DNA from: Desulfurococcales archaeon
GTDB taxonomy: Archaea > Thermoproteota > Thermoprotei_A > Sulfolobales > Acidilobaceae
DNA: 64,000 nucleotides
Direction: 5' to 3'
Assembly: GCA_015521115.1 (NCBI GenBank)
Contig: WAOT01000008.1
Location: 22,949-86,948, forward strand
The notes under the pieces are model-generated. The model did not search any database, had not been told where the DNA came from, and was given only the letters and a program-made list of their open reading frames with translations. Below, piece after piece: positions 24,362-33,569 of the stretch. How positions within the stretch are numbered: position 1 is the first letter of the stretch; each line of letters starts with the position of its first letter. Position numbers and translations under genes: made by a program.

Positions 24362-26278
24362 TTGGAGTACAGGGTACTGGCAGTAGATGCGGGCACCGCA
24401 AAGGCTAGAGAGCTCGTGGTTGACGCTACAGGCCCAATACACGCGGGCGTCGATATACACTTCTCCCGCAGAACCTGGGAGAGGCACCCCCTAGATCCTG
24501 GTAACGTGCTCCTAATCGGTGGGGGGCCCTTCACGATCTCTCCTCTAATAGGTGCTAACAGGCTCACGGCACTGTTTAGAAGCCCGGTGTCAATGGGTCT
24601 CCATGCTAGCACGCTTGGAGGGGCAGCCTACGCACTCGCTCGCACAGGTTTTGACGCTGTCATGGTCGAGGGCGAGAGCAAGCAGCCCCTCATAATATCG
24701 GTTCTGGCGGGTGAGAGCGGTTATGAGGTGAAGTACTACTGGCTTGAGCACAACGAGTTAGCAAGGATCTACAAGGGATACGGAGGGTATAAGGGGACGA
24801 GGGCTCTACACGTCTACACCGTAGACCTACTCAGTGATAGACTTAGAGGGCTAGAATACAGGGTTCTAGTGGTGGGCCCAGCGGCGTGGACAACGGTACA
24901 GGGCGGGATATTCAGCTGGATCCCCGACTCTAAAGGTAGACCCACTCCTGTTGTAGATAGCGCTAGCAGGGGCGGGGGAGGCAGTGTACTTGCACAAGCC
25001 CACGGCGTCGCCGCTATCATAGTAGGAGGCCCCCGCCGGGTTCCCGTTAGGAGGGCCGATGCTAAGGCTGTCGTGGAGAGGGCCTTCGGTAAGAGCTACT
25101 TCCAGGTGGTGAAGGAGACGACTACAAAATACCGCTATGACCCACGCCTGGGGACTGGAGGGACTTTCGGGGTAAACTACGTACACTATAGGGAGCTAAT
25201 ACCCGCACTCGCCTACAATACCATATATATGAGTAGGAGCGTGAGGCTTCTCTTACACGAGAAGATAATCAAACACTTCTGGAGGCCGTTCCAGGAGGTC
25301 GTCTTCCCAAGGAGCGGGCCTAAGCCCTGGAGAACCTGTGGGGAGCCGTGTAGCGTGGCGTGTAAGAAGGTCTGGAACAACGTCAAGCTAGACTATGAGC
25401 CGGCCCACGCTATGGGGCCGATGATCGGTGTCATAACACTCAGCGATACAGCGAGGCTAGTCGAGATCGTTGATGACCTAGGGCTCGACGCCATCGAGAC
25501 AGGGCACGTGGTCGCCTGGCTATTCGACTCCCTAGCCCGGGGCCTCCTTGAGAGGGGAGAGCTTGGTATCGATGGGATCCCAGTCATGGATCCCATACAG
25601 CTAACACCAGAGACTAGCAGGCTTAACGCTAGACTAGCCGAACAAGTTATAACCTCCCTCGTCATGAGGGATAAAAGGATCCCTGCCATTATCGCACAGG
25701 AAGGAGCTAGACAGGCGGCCTCAATCCTAGATGAGGAGCACAGCAGTATAGTAAAGGCTAGAGGAGTGGGGTTCAAGGATCTCCTAGTCTACGCCGCCTT
25801 CGGGAGGCAGGGCTACATGACGCCAAACTACTACTGGAGTCCAGGCCTCATCGCCCCCCTCTACGTGCTAGGGAGGTACTGGACAAACTATAGCCCATCA
25901 TATGCTGAGCCAAGAGAGTATGCGAGGACAAGCTTCACGCGGGCCCTGAGGGAGCTCCTCATAGACAACGCCGGCATGTGCAGGTTCCATAGGAAGTGGG
26001 CGGAGAAGGTGCTACAACACCTCTACGAAGAAGTGTTATCCTACCACGGAGACCTTCTGGAGCACGCGAGGAGCCTTTACAGGAGGATAGCATTATACAA
26101 CCAAAACGCGGGGGCCGAGCCCGTCCCATGGGAGAGCAGGAAAACAATGGATATTGTAGCGACAATAGCTGCTGAGATAGGAGTCAAGGGGTGGGAGGAG
26201 ATACCGGAGCGGGAGAAGATGCTAGCATGGTGGGAGGAGTTCTACCAGGAAATCAGGAGCCTGCTAGGACTGCAGTGA
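24362..26278 (+). CDS. gor: Tungsten glyceraldehyde-3-phosphate:ferredoxin oxidoreductase (GAPOR-like)
   Basis: 638 residues, close to the length of Pyrococcus GAPOR. Motifs typical of GAPOR rather than AOR are visible: IGGGPFTISPL near residue 55, LGGAAYALARTGFD, TCGEPCSVACKK with three of the 4Fe-4S cysteines near residue 326, the fourth in NAGMCRFHRKW near residue 540, and AEPVPWESRKTMDIV near the C-terminus. The enzyme oxidises glyceraldehyde-3-phosphate to 3-phosphoglycerate and reduces ferredoxin in the modified archaeal glycolysis. Start TTG 24362 is preceded by GGAGGCGGTGGGG, or is leaderless from the 24331 TATA. MeaB follows after 46 bases. Confidence 0.87.
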   Translation: MEYRVLAVDAGTAKARELVVDATGPIHAGVDIHFSRRTWERHPLDPGNVLLIGGGPFTISPLIGANRLTALFRSPVSMGLHASTLGGAAYALARTGFDAVMVEGESKQPLIISVLAGESGYEVKYYWLEHNELARIYKGYGGYKGTRALHVYTVDLLSDRLRGLEYRVLVVGPAAWTTVQGGIFSWIPDSKGRPTPVVDSASRGGGGSVLAQAHGVAAIIVGGPRRVPVRRADAKAVVERAFGKSYFQVVKETTTKYRYDPRLGTGGTFGVNYVHYRELIPALAYNTIYMSRSVRLLLHEKIIKHFWRPFQEVVFPRSGPKPWRTCGEPCSVACKKVWNNVKLDYEPAHAMGPMIGVITLSDTARLVEIVDDLGLDAIETGHVVAWLFDSLARGLLERGELGIDGIPVMDPIQLTPETSRLNARLAEQVITSLVMRDKRIPAIIAQEGARQAASILDEEHSSIVKARGVGFKDLLVYAAFGRQGYMTPNYYWSPGLIAPLYVLGRYWTNYSPSYAEPREYARTSFTRALRELLIDNAGMCRFHRKWAEKVLQHLYEEVLSYHGDLLEHARSLYRRIALYNQNAGAEPVPWESRKTMDIVATIAAEIGVKGWEEIPEREKMLAWWEEFYQEIRSLLGLQ

Positions 26279-26324
26279 GCTAAACCCAATAACCTCATCG
26301 ACCACCTATGGATAGGGGAGGAGA

Positions 26325-27308
26325 GTGGTGGGAGTGTCTGAGATAGTGTTACCGCAGAAGATCCAGAACCTTTTAGACCGTGCTATTAAGGGGGACATTA
26401 GGGCTGTCGGGAAGATCTTAAGCATACTGGAGACACCTACACCCGAGAGCATCGCACTCCTCGAATACTTCGAAAGGAGGGCTGGCCGCGCTCACGTAAT
26501 AGGAGTCACCGGAATACCCGGTGCTGGGAAGAGCACCCTGATAGGTAAGCTTATCAAAGAGCTACGGGGCAGGGGCTTCAAGGTAGCAGTAATCGCTATC
26601 GACCCCACGAGCCCTATCAGCCACGGCAGTCTCCTCGGCGATAGGCTCAGGATGCAAGAGTATAGTACAGACCCAGGGGTCTTCATAAGGAGCATATCCA
26701 CAAGGGGGTTGAAGGGCGGCCTCAGCCTTGCAGCACTAGCAATGGTCGAGGCGTTCGACGCTCTAGGATACGACTTCATTATACTCGAGACAGTAGGGGT
26801 AGGTCAGGCGGAAGTCGACGTCGCAAACGCTGCTCACACTATTATAGTTGTCACAATGCCGGGCGCGGGTGATGATATTCAGGCGCTCAAAGCCGGAGTT
26901 ATGGAGATAGGAGACATTTACGTCGTTAACAAGAGCGATAAGCCTGAAGCCTCGAAAACCTACGAGTTCATAGTGTTCAGCGTCGAGAAAGGTGATCTAG
27001 GCCCGGACACCGGATGGACACCGAGAGTGTTAATGGTCAGCGCATTAATGAACAGGAACGTGGACAAACTAGTAGACACTATCCTTGAACACTCAAAATA
27101 CCTCAAGGAGAGGAACATATTCTCATCCAAAATAAGGGAGAGGAGGAGGCTCCTTGCATACTACATGGTAAAAAGCAGCATAGACAAAATAATAGATGAG
27201 TATATCACAAAAATAGATATTAACACAGAAGAGATTAGAATAAAGGACATAATGAATAATCTAATAGACTATATATGCTCAAAGCTGCCCACACGCACGT
27301 CAAACTAA
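26325..27308 (+). CDS. meaB: MeaB/ArgK-type G-protein chaperone of B12-dependent mutases
   Basis: 327 residues. The P-loop GIPGAGKST lies near residue 63, with downstream VIAIDPTSP, ILETVGVGQAEVDV and NKSD GTPase motifs. MeaB proteins protect and reactivate adenosylcobalamin-dependent methylmalonyl-CoA mutase or isobutyryl-CoA mutase. Strong GGGGAGGAGA (26314-26323) precedes tandem GTG codons at 26325 and 26328; the exact one is uncertain. No mutase gene is nearby. The final 40 codons are markedly AT-rich. The BtuFCD-type importer further along may supply the cobalamin. Confidence 0.92.
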   Translation: MVGVSEIVLPQKIQNLLDRAIKGDIRAVGKILSILETPTPESIALLEYFERRAGRAHVIGVTGIPGAGKSTLIGKLIKELRGRGFKVAVIAIDPTSPISHGSLLGDRLRMQEYSTDPGVFIRSISTRGLKGGLSLAALAMVEAFDALGYDFIILETVGVGQAEVDVANAAHTIIVVTMPGAGDDIQALKAGVMEIGDIYVVNKSDKPEASKTYEFIVFSVEKGDLGPDTGWTPRVLMVSALMNRNVDKLVDTILEHSKYLKERNIFSSKIRERRRLLAYYMVKSSIDKIIDEYITKIDINTEEIRIKDIMNNLIDYICSKLPTRTSN

Positions 27309-27397
27309 TCCCTAGAAAAGACAATCCACTAATTAAGGTCTTCGCTACTATAAAAGAGAATGAGGAAAACCTAAGGGGAGAGCACTGGGGAGATGCT

Positions 27398-28270
27398 GTG
27401 ACAAGAACATTTCATATCACTATAGTGATCCTCGCCCTCTTCATCACTGCAGGAGGAATCCTCCAGGCCCTGGCCGCCCCAGTCTCTTGGGTTGTAGAGG
27501 ATCCAGTAGATCTCTTAGACCAGTTTGGGGAGAGTTTTGGGAGTGGTTCTAACACTACCATTATTCTTATGGGGAGTATCGGTGATATCCTGTCCTGTAA
27601 CGATTCAGAAGTTGTCCGATCCGCCCTGAACGTTACTACTAAGTTAGCTACAAGTACCTTCAAGAAGTACACAGGCTCTGTCTACCCCTATTGTCAGGGT
27701 AATAGAAGGGCTGTAATCGTTTTCGTATCACCAAAAACCCCGGACAATATTTTGGAGGAGCTGGCCGGCGATCTCACACCCTACTTAACCGATAATGTGA
27801 CATTAGTGTTACTGAGGCCTTCTAACTGGAGCGGCCATGCCCTATCTGAGGAGGAGGCTGCCACCATATTCCCTAACATTAGTTTAAAGTTAGCTGACCT
27901 AACTGGCTGCGAGAGCATCGTGATCACTCTGCTAGCCCCCGGGATTGTTTATGTTGAGATCCCCGTCTCCCCCCTAAAGGCGCACTGGCTACATGACATT
28001 GCACTCAATGTCTCTGATTATGTGAGGAGTGAGTTGGGCCCTTCCATTGTTATTGTAGGGTTTAAGGAGGCGAACACTACTAGTACGCCAAGCAGGAATA
28101 ACTTTAGCGGTAATATGGGTGGTGCTATGGGGACACCCGGAAACTTATGGGCTCTCCCTAGTGTTGGTGGGGAGATGAGTGTTTGGAGGCCTATAACCCC
28201 CCTACTGCTCCTCCTCGTGGTTTTCATTGGAGTTATGGTCTCCTTTGTCCTCGTTAAACGTGGCTTCTAA
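27398..28270 (+). CDS. Hypothetical exported, membrane-anchored protein
   Basis: 290 residues, not recognised. It begins with a signal-like segment (FHITIVILALFITAGGILQALAA), has an ectodomain of about 220 residues with many N-x-S/T sites and two or three cysteines, and ends with a transmembrane helix (PLLLLLVVFIGVMVSFVLV) and KRGF. The strand pattern (alternating TTIILMGSI, AVIVFVSPK, VTLVLLRPS) suggests an alpha/beta domain. I chose GTG 27398, behind GGGGAG, with TATA-like ACTATAAAAG near 27347; a frame open from 27275 would overlap meaB by 34 bases. Confidence 0.6.
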   Translation: MTRTFHITIVILALFITAGGILQALAAPVSWVVEDPVDLLDQFGESFGSGSNTTIILMGSIGDILSCNDSEVVRSALNVTTKLATSTFKKYTGSVYPYCQGNRRAVIVFVSPKTPDNILEELAGDLTPYLTDNVTLVLLRPSNWSGHALSEEEAATIFPNISLKLADLTGCESIVITLLAPGIVYVEIPVSPLKAHWLHDIALNVSDYVRSELGPSIVIVGFKEANTTSTPSRNNFSGNMGGAMGTPGNLWALPSVGGEMSVWRPITPLLLLLVVFIGVMVSFVLVKRGF

Positions 28271-28410
28271 GGCACTAGAGCGGTAATACCTTCCTATCAT
28301 TAGTTATCATTGGTATATGTGGAGGGATAAAATGGGGGTTTAAATAGGGGAACACTTTTTATCTGGAAGCTCATGTATCTGTATATTTGGAATACTCACG
28401 GTGACCCGTC

Positions 28411-29439
28411 ATGGGCAGAAAGAGTCAAAAGAACGGCCAGAATATCCTCTATCGAAAGATACAGAGACTAGGAGCGTCCAGTTTGATTGTCACCCTCCCA
28501 AAGGATTGGGTTAGGAGGCATAACGTCAAGGTTGGAGACATCCTCTCCGTCTACGATGAGGGGGACAAGCTAATAATTGCCCCTAATGGTGAGTCCTATA
28601 AGATTAAGCTTAAGTTCGGCTTAAACCATATTCATGTTGAGAGGCACGTCTCCAGGATAGTCCTCTGCTCTTACGTTTTCGGCCTTGACAAGGTTATCTT
28701 CTACAACAATAAAGGGATCAAACGGGATCACATAGAGAGGTTGAGGAGGCTCACTGACTTAATGGAGGGGCTCCACATAAACGTTAACTCTAACACTATA
28801 GAAATCGACATGGAAAAGTGGAACGAGAACCTCATAGACCTACTAATTAGGTATGGCCGGGAGATCTCACGCCTCTATAGCGACTACCTTAAAATGATGA
28901 AGACGGGCGAGCCTATGCTGAGGGAGGAGCTCGACATAAGGTACAAGCACCTAATGAAGCTCAACTACAAGCTCTTAAGGGTCGCTAATAGTGTTAAGAG
29001 CGTTAATAAGATGCACGAGAGGAAGTGCCGCTACATGGTGAGCGCTAGCAACCTCATAGGGATCGTGGCGGACTCGACATACAAGCTCGGCCTAGACATA
29101 ATCCAGGTCTTAGACCAGCTAAAGCCGGAGGAGAAGGAGAGGCTTGCCTTCCTCCTAGAGCTTCTCGAGGTCGCAGTAAGCACGACTATAAACAGCCTTA
29201 AGCCAGCCAGCGTCAAGAAGAGCGAGGAGTCCTACGTGAAGGTTCGCACTGTCCTCTCGATGGAGGACGACATGGGAGAGATCATAAAAGATATGTCACC
29301 TGCATTCGCCTACCTCATGGCCAAGATAATAGAGATCGCTAGGATACTGGAGATAGCCGAGCACATAATGCTCTGTAACGCATTATACGAGAAATATAAC
29401 GAGAGCCCCGTACTACCTAAAGACGAGAACCTGATATGA
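28411..29439 (+). CDS. AbrB/SpoVT - PhoU domain phosphate regulator
   Basis: 342 residues. Residues 10-60 form a swapped-hairpin AbrB/SpoVT DNA-binding domain (IQRLGASSLIVTLPKDWV), followed by two helical PhoU-like repeats. Archaeal AbrB-PhoU proteins regulate phosphate uptake or metal response. There is no pst transporter beside it. CTTTTTATC near 28355 could be its TATA box, giving a leader of about 30 bases. A clean ATG at 28411. Confidence 0.88.
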   Translation: MGRKSQKNGQNILYRKIQRLGASSLIVTLPKDWVRRHNVKVGDILSVYDEGDKLIIAPNGESYKIKLKFGLNHIHVERHVSRIVLCSYVFGLDKVIFYNNKGIKRDHIERLRRLTDLMEGLHINVNSNTIEIDMEKWNENLIDLLIRYGREISRLYSDYLKMMKTGEPMLREELDIRYKHLMKLNYKLLRVANSVKSVNKMHERKCRYMVSASNLIGIVADSTYKLGLDIIQVLDQLKPEEKERLAFLLELLEVAVSTTINSLKPASVKKSEESYVKVRTVLSMEDDMGEIIKDMSPAFAYLMAKIIEIARILEIAEHIMLCNALYEKYNESPVLPKDENLI

Positions 29440-29454
29440 GGAGAGAGGATCTCG

Positions 29455-29525
29455 GTGGAGGGATGAGGACGAACCTCTGAAGTGAGCCCCATATTCGGGG
29501 CGATGAGAGAGCCCCGCATCGCCGA
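29455..29525 (+). ncRNA. Candidate box C/D-like structured RNA
   Basis: Between two convergent genes. A C-like box GGGATGA is followed by ten bases and CTGA; about 20 bases later (holding the hairpin GCCCC/GGGGC) comes a C'-like GCGATGA and a weak D-like CCGA. Both C boxes keep the GATGA core but have one mismatch each. It might instead be a bidirectional terminator hairpin. Confidence 0.28.
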
Positions 29526-29531
29526 CCCCAC

Positions 29532-29939
29532 CTAAAGTTTTCTCCGGCCTTCACAATACCGGAAGACATATTCGATGGCCTCATCTAGTGTTATGCCACA
29601 CTTAACTTGTGTCCCCTTAACGTAGAGACAGTCTCCTTTTAGTGTAATAGGGCATTTAACCTCGTCTACAACCATCATCCCTCCCTCCCACCTTGAGATC
29701 CATATCCTTTCACCGCAGTAGTGTGCCTCGACAAGTGGGAGCCTCATTGGGAGCCCGCTTAAGGGATCCTTGACCCTGACCTGGCTTATCCTCAACTCTG
29801 GGGGAGAGTGCATTATGCAGACGAAGCATTCTAGACCCTTGCAAACCCTGAGCGTGTAGACCCCATTCTCCCGTCTCGGCGTAAGCCTTCGAGTCAGCCT
29901 CTTAGGATCCCTGGCCTTGACGGGTAGCATTACACTCAT
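29532..29939 (-). CDS. Hypothetical cysteine-containing protein
   Basis: 135 residues, not recognised. It is rich in beta strands and has eight or nine cysteines (CKGLECFVC in the middle, then single C in YCGE, KCPI, KGDCLYV, KCGI and RYCEG), which could bind metal or form disulfides in a thermophile cytoplasm. No signal peptide. ATG 29939 is the start; it is divergent from pyrH with 56 bases between them. Confidence 0.55.
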   Translation of the reverse strand: MSVMLPVKARDPKRLTRRLTPRRENGVYTLRVCKGLECFVCIMHSPPELRISQVRVKDPLSGLPMRLPLVEAHYCGERIWISRWEGGMMVVDEVKCPITLKGDCLYVKGTQVKCGITLDEAIEYVFRYCEGRRKL

Positions 29940-29995
29940 GTGCTCAGACCCGTTTGTGTATGGGGGGTAGCAATATTTAGCCGGGTATCGTCACA

Positions 29996-30718
29996 TTGGT
30001 CGTCTCAGGGTCAGGCTTGGGAGACTGGGTTGTGGTTAAGATCAGCGGTAGCCTCGTCTACCCGCCTAGAGGCGACTATTATAGGATGTTGCTCTCAACT
30101 CTGAGGAGGTGCTCCTCGAGCCGGAGGATGGTTGTCGTAGTTGGGGGCGGCCCACTTGCCAGGGACGCCATAAAAGCCCTACGGGCTGCAGGTCTCCATA
30201 GCAGAAGCCTCCTCGACCTCGCAGGGATCGCTGCGACCAGATTCAACGGTAGGCTCCTCAGCCTCGCATTATACCCGGTGTCTCCTCCCCGTACTGCTGA
30301 GACGCTAGACGAGCTCATTGAGATGGCGGCCTCCTATAGGGTCGTTTTCATGGGTGGCCTACAGCCCGGTCAGAGCACTAATGCGGTGGCACTAGCCGCA
30401 GCTGAGGCTGTGGGGGCCAAGCTCGTTGTCAACCTGCTCTCGGGTGTTGCTGGAGTGTACCGGCGGTTCCCTCCCGGAGATGGGGAGAAACCGCTTGAGT
30501 GTATTAGCCTAGATGAGCTTGCCGATATCGTTAGGGAGGCAGAGCAGAGTCCGGGGGCGTATAAGCTGATAGACCACGTCGCCTTGGGCATAGCTAGGAG
30601 GAGTGGAATAAGCATAGTTTTCGCTGACGGGAGCAACCCAACGGTTATTGAGAGGATCCTCAGGGGGGAGAGGCTGGGCACGATTGTAAGACCTGAAGGG
30701 TGTCCCACTCGTGGCTAA
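29996..30718 (+). CDS. pyrH: Archaeal uridylate kinase (UMP kinase)
   Basis: 240 residues of the amino-acid-kinase fold: VVVKISGSLV near residue 12, VVVGGGPLARD, MGGLQPGQSTNAVA in place of the usual substrate loop, and a closing SGISIVFADGSNP. Phosphorylates UMP to UDP. The start is TTG 29996, which follows a TATA-like ATATTTAG (about 29973) by about 22 bases and so is probably leaderless; another TTG lies seven codons later. Identification is secure. Confidence 0.9.
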   Translation: MVVSGSGLGDWVVVKISGSLVYPPRGDYYRMLLSTLRRCSSSRRMVVVVGGGPLARDAIKALRAAGLHSRSLLDLAGIAATRFNGRLLSLALYPVSPPRTAETLDELIEMAASYRVVFMGGLQPGQSTNAVALAAAEAVGAKLVVNLLSGVAGVYRRFPPGDGEKPLECISLDELADIVREAEQSPGAYKLIDHVALGIARRSGISIVFADGSNPTVIERILRGERLGTIVRPEGCPTRG

Positions 30719-30838
30719 GATTGGGAGGAGTGCATTTTCACTCTGTCCCAAATGATATCGTATGTGAAACATTTAAAACCTTCCCTAACTACTCTTCTAT
30801 ATGGAGCACATTAAGAACATCGGAGGAGGTGACATGAA

Positions 30839-31339
30839 GTGAGCCTCGAGAACAGGACATACAAGCTCGTACTCAGAAAGACCGCGAGGGGCATGGTGAT
30901 CCAGTTCAGAAGCGCCACCCCGGAGAAGAGGGAGTCAACCCTGATAAGGATGGGCGGCAGCAAGGCCGAAGAGGTATTCAACACCATGATCGAGGTGCTG
31001 AAGAAGTACGACTACATACTAGAGGAGGGCGGCACCCCCAACTACAGAGCATTCAAGCTGAAGCCCGAGATCGGCCCCGTGGTAGGCGGCTACCTAGTAC
31101 TAATACGCAGGAGCAGGGATCCCGAGAAGTGGCTCCCCTACTTCGAGGGCTTCATCAAGGAGGATCCCTACAAGGGAGCCCACGCCCTACTGACCCACGC
31201 CCTAAGCCTGGCCCTAGCCCTCAGCGGCGCCTACCCGCCGCCGGAGAGGGTGAGGATGCAGCTCAACCCCAAGGTGGTTGACAGCATAAGCGCGGGCTTC
31301 AAGACAGCAGTCAAGAAGCTTTGGGGCGTAAGGAAGTAA
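30839..31339 (+). CDS. Conserved-looking hypothetical cytoplasmic protein
   Basis: 166 residues, no domain I recognise. Mixed alpha/beta, basic at both ends, no membrane segment. The start GTG 30839 has the strongest ribosome binding site in the window, GGAGGAGGTGA at 30822-30832, and a TATA box TTTAAAA at 30772-30778, so it is probably well expressed. Codon choice is strikingly C-ending and AGG/AAG-biased, like ribosomal-protein-level genes. After its stop at 31339 comes a T-rich tract (CCTTTTTCT) that may terminate transcription. Confidence 0.7.
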   Translation: MSLENRTYKLVLRKTARGMVIQFRSATPEKRESTLIRMGGSKAEEVFNTMIEVLKKYDYILEEGGTPNYRAFKLKPEIGPVVGGYLVLIRRSRDPEKWLPYFEGFIKEDPYKGAHALLTHALSLALALSGAYPPPERVRMQLNPKVVDSISAGFKTAVKKLWGVRK

Positions 31340-31527
31340 GACAACATACAATCCTTTTTCTCTGATTTAGTCTCCATGTAAAGTTTTCTCCCCCGGCGAG
31401 AGACTTCTCACCCAGATCTAAGCCTACACGAAAATAGTGCTACACACTAGTACCGTAAATACAGTGCCCAGAACCGTCTTATAATCCCGGCCATATAACC
31501 GCCTGTGCTAAATATTGGGGTACCGTT

Positions 31528-32301
31528 ATGCCGGCATCCTCTGGCCGGGGCGAGTGGAGTAGGTCTGTCGCCTATAGTGCGGTCTTTGCCGCCCTGGTTT
31601 TCGCTGCGACCCTAGTTAGTGTTGCCACGCCCGTCACTAGGGGGTACTTCAACCTTGGGGAGAGCATGGTTTACACTGCCGCCATAATCGGCGGGCCTTT
31701 TGTCGGGGCTGTCTCCGGCGCTATTGGGAGTAGTGCTGCTGACATCGTGCTACAATATGGCTACTACGCTCCCGGTACATTCGTGATCAAGGGTCTGGAG
31801 GGGTTCATTGTCGGCTGGCTCTTCAACAGGCTCAAGGGGATACCTGCTGAGAAGTGGAGGAAGTGGCTCCCCGGGATTGCCGTGGGGCTTGGAGTCGTCC
31901 TAGCAATCGTCAGCCTCACACTATACGTTGGAATATACTCTCACAGCCTGGGGGGTGTGACCGTGCTAGAGTTGTGGGGCCGGGAGATCAAGTTCACAGT
32001 TCCGTGGTGGGTGTGGGTTTTAATCGCAGTAGTAGTCTCAGCCGCAGTGTACATCCTAGGCTTGAGGGGGCCTAGGCTGGGGGCTGCCTTGATAGCTATG
32101 CTCGTCGGCGGGTTGGAGATGGTTATCGGCTACTTCATATATGAGGCCACAGTCATCTTCAGCCTAGGATACCTAGAGTCATCCAGCCCCCTGGCAGCGG
32201 CGGCCGAGATCCCCGTCAACTTCGGCCAGGCCCTTATAGGGGCGAGCATTGCAAGCATCATTGTGGGAGCGGTATGGAGTGCAAGGGGAGAGCGGTACTA
32301 G
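31528..32301 (+). CDS. ECF transporter substrate-binding (S) component, substrate unknown
   Basis: 257 residues with six or seven transmembrane helices. N-terminal AYSAVFAALVFAATL followed by YFNLGESMVYTAAIIGGP and the helix GAVSGAIGSSAADIVL is typical of ECF S components (QueT/ThiT/RibU-like), including the Ala-rich helix that contacts EcfT. The vitamin cannot be named from sequence. TATA-like CATATAAC at 31492 sits about 30 bases before ATG 31528. It overlaps the ATPase gene by 28 bases. Confidence 0.82.
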   Translation: MPASSGRGEWSRSVAYSAVFAALVFAATLVSVATPVTRGYFNLGESMVYTAAIIGGPFVGAVSGAIGSSAADIVLQYGYYAPGTFVIKGLEGFIVGWLFNRLKGIPAEKWRKWLPGIAVGLGVVLAIVSLTLYVGIYSHSLGGVTVLELWGREIKFTVPWWVWVLIAVVVSAAVYILGLRGPRLGAALIAMLVGGLEMVIGYFIYEATVIFSLGYLESSSPLAAAAEIPVNFGQALIGASIASIIVGAVWSARGERY

Positions 32302-33569
32302 AGGGTGTTACAGTAACCTATGAGGGGACTGAGACGCCGGCCATAGAGGATGCCCACCTAGAAGTACAGCAAGCAGAGATAGTTGCTTTAGTCGGCAGGA
32401 ATGGTGGGGGTAAGACGACGATCATAAGGCTCCTATCAGGCCTCATCCCCGAGGTCTACCCGGCGGTCGTCGAGGGTAGAGTGTGTGTTGACCGCCTAAA
32501 TCCTATGAGAGAGGATGTCTCCAGCGTTCTACAAGTAGTCCAACAAGATGTCAAGGCCCAGGTTATAGGTGCAACAGGCCTGCTCGAGGCAGCACTATCC
32601 CCGATCTTCCAGGGCTATAGTGGTGGAGAAGCCTACGACGCAGCAATGAAGGCCCTTAGGTTGTTCGGTGCTAGCCACCTAGCGTGGAGGTCAACTCATA
32701 GGATGAGCGGTGGAGAGCTTCAAAGGGTGGCGTTGGCCGGGGTATCGAGCATTAGGCCTAAGTTCGTCCTACTAGACGAGCCGACAAGCCATCTGGATCA
32801 GGAGGGGAGATCCCTCCTCATAGACCACCTCAAAAAGCTAAGGGATGAGGGTGTTGGGGTTTTAGTAGCGACGCATGACCCGGGGATCGTTTCGGTTGCT
32901 GATAGAGTCTACACTGTTAACCGGGGGGTTAACACCGGTGGAAGCCTCGAAACCGTACAGCCGAGAATTAAGAGGTTAGAACCAGATGGTGACGCCGTAC
33001 TCTTCAAAGACGTGTACGCCCGTTATCTAGGCCAGAGGCAGCACGCCCTCAAGGGAGTAACCCTGACCGCCCGGTGGAGTGGTCTGAACGTTCTCTGGGG
33101 GCCCAACGGTGGCGGTAAGACTACGGTTCTCCTCGTTGCAGCTGGCCTGTTGAGGCATGAGAGGGGCCGTGTGATTGTGAGGGGGAGGGTAGCCCTGTTA
33201 CCTCAGGATCCCCTCCTCCTATTCAGTAAGCCTACACTAGCCGAGGAGCTCGAATACCTTGGCGTTAAGGCCCCGGGCTGGGCTGATCCTCTCATGGAGA
33301 AGCCCGTCCTGACCCTCAGCTGGGGGCAGCTGAGGCTTGCATCACTTGCACTGGTGTTTTCGGTTAACCGTGATATCTTATTGTTAGATGAGCCGACAAG
33401 CGGCCTCGACCCGGAGAACCGTTCCACTGTTATCGAGCTACTATCCACAGCGGCCTCGAAGGGGAGGGCGGTGCTCGCAACGGGCCATGACCCGCTCCTG
33501 AAGGCTGCTGCGAGCACTGTGTACTTGATCAGGGAGGGGGTGATTGAAGCGTGTTATGGCGCCTGTTAA
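32274..33569 (+). CDS. ECF transporter ATPase, fused EcfA-EcfA'
   Basis: 431 residues holding two ABC ATPase domains in one chain. Domain 1: Walker A GRNGGGKTT near residue 41, signature MSGGELQR near 144, Walker B FVLLDEPTS. Domain 2: Walker A GPNGGGKTT near residue 276, a degenerate signature LSWGQLRL, Walker B ILLLDEPTS. In canonical ECF systems these are two separate proteins. Overlaps the S component and the EcfT gene (19 bases), so all three are one operon. ATG 32274 lies behind GGGAG. Confidence 0.92.
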   Translation: MECKGRAVLEGVTVTYEGTETPAIEDAHLEVQQAEIVALVGRNGGGKTTIIRLLSGLIPEVYPAVVEGRVCVDRLNPMREDVSSVLQVVQQDVKAQVIGATGLLEAALSPIFQGYSGGEAYDAAMKALRLFGASHLAWRSTHRMSGGELQRVALAGVSSIRPKFVLLDEPTSHLDQEGRSLLIDHLKKLRDEGVGVLVATHDPGIVSVADRVYTVNRGVNTGGSLETVQPRIKRLEPDGDAVLFKDVYARYLGQRQHALKGVTLTARWSGLNVLWGPNGGGKTTVLLVAAGLLRHERGRVIVRGRVALLPQDPLLLFSKPTLAEELEYLGVKAPGWADPLMEKPVLTLSWGQLRLASLALVFSVNRDILLLDEPTSGLDPENRSTVIELLSTAASKGRAVLATGHDPLLKAAASTVYLIREGVIEACYGAC

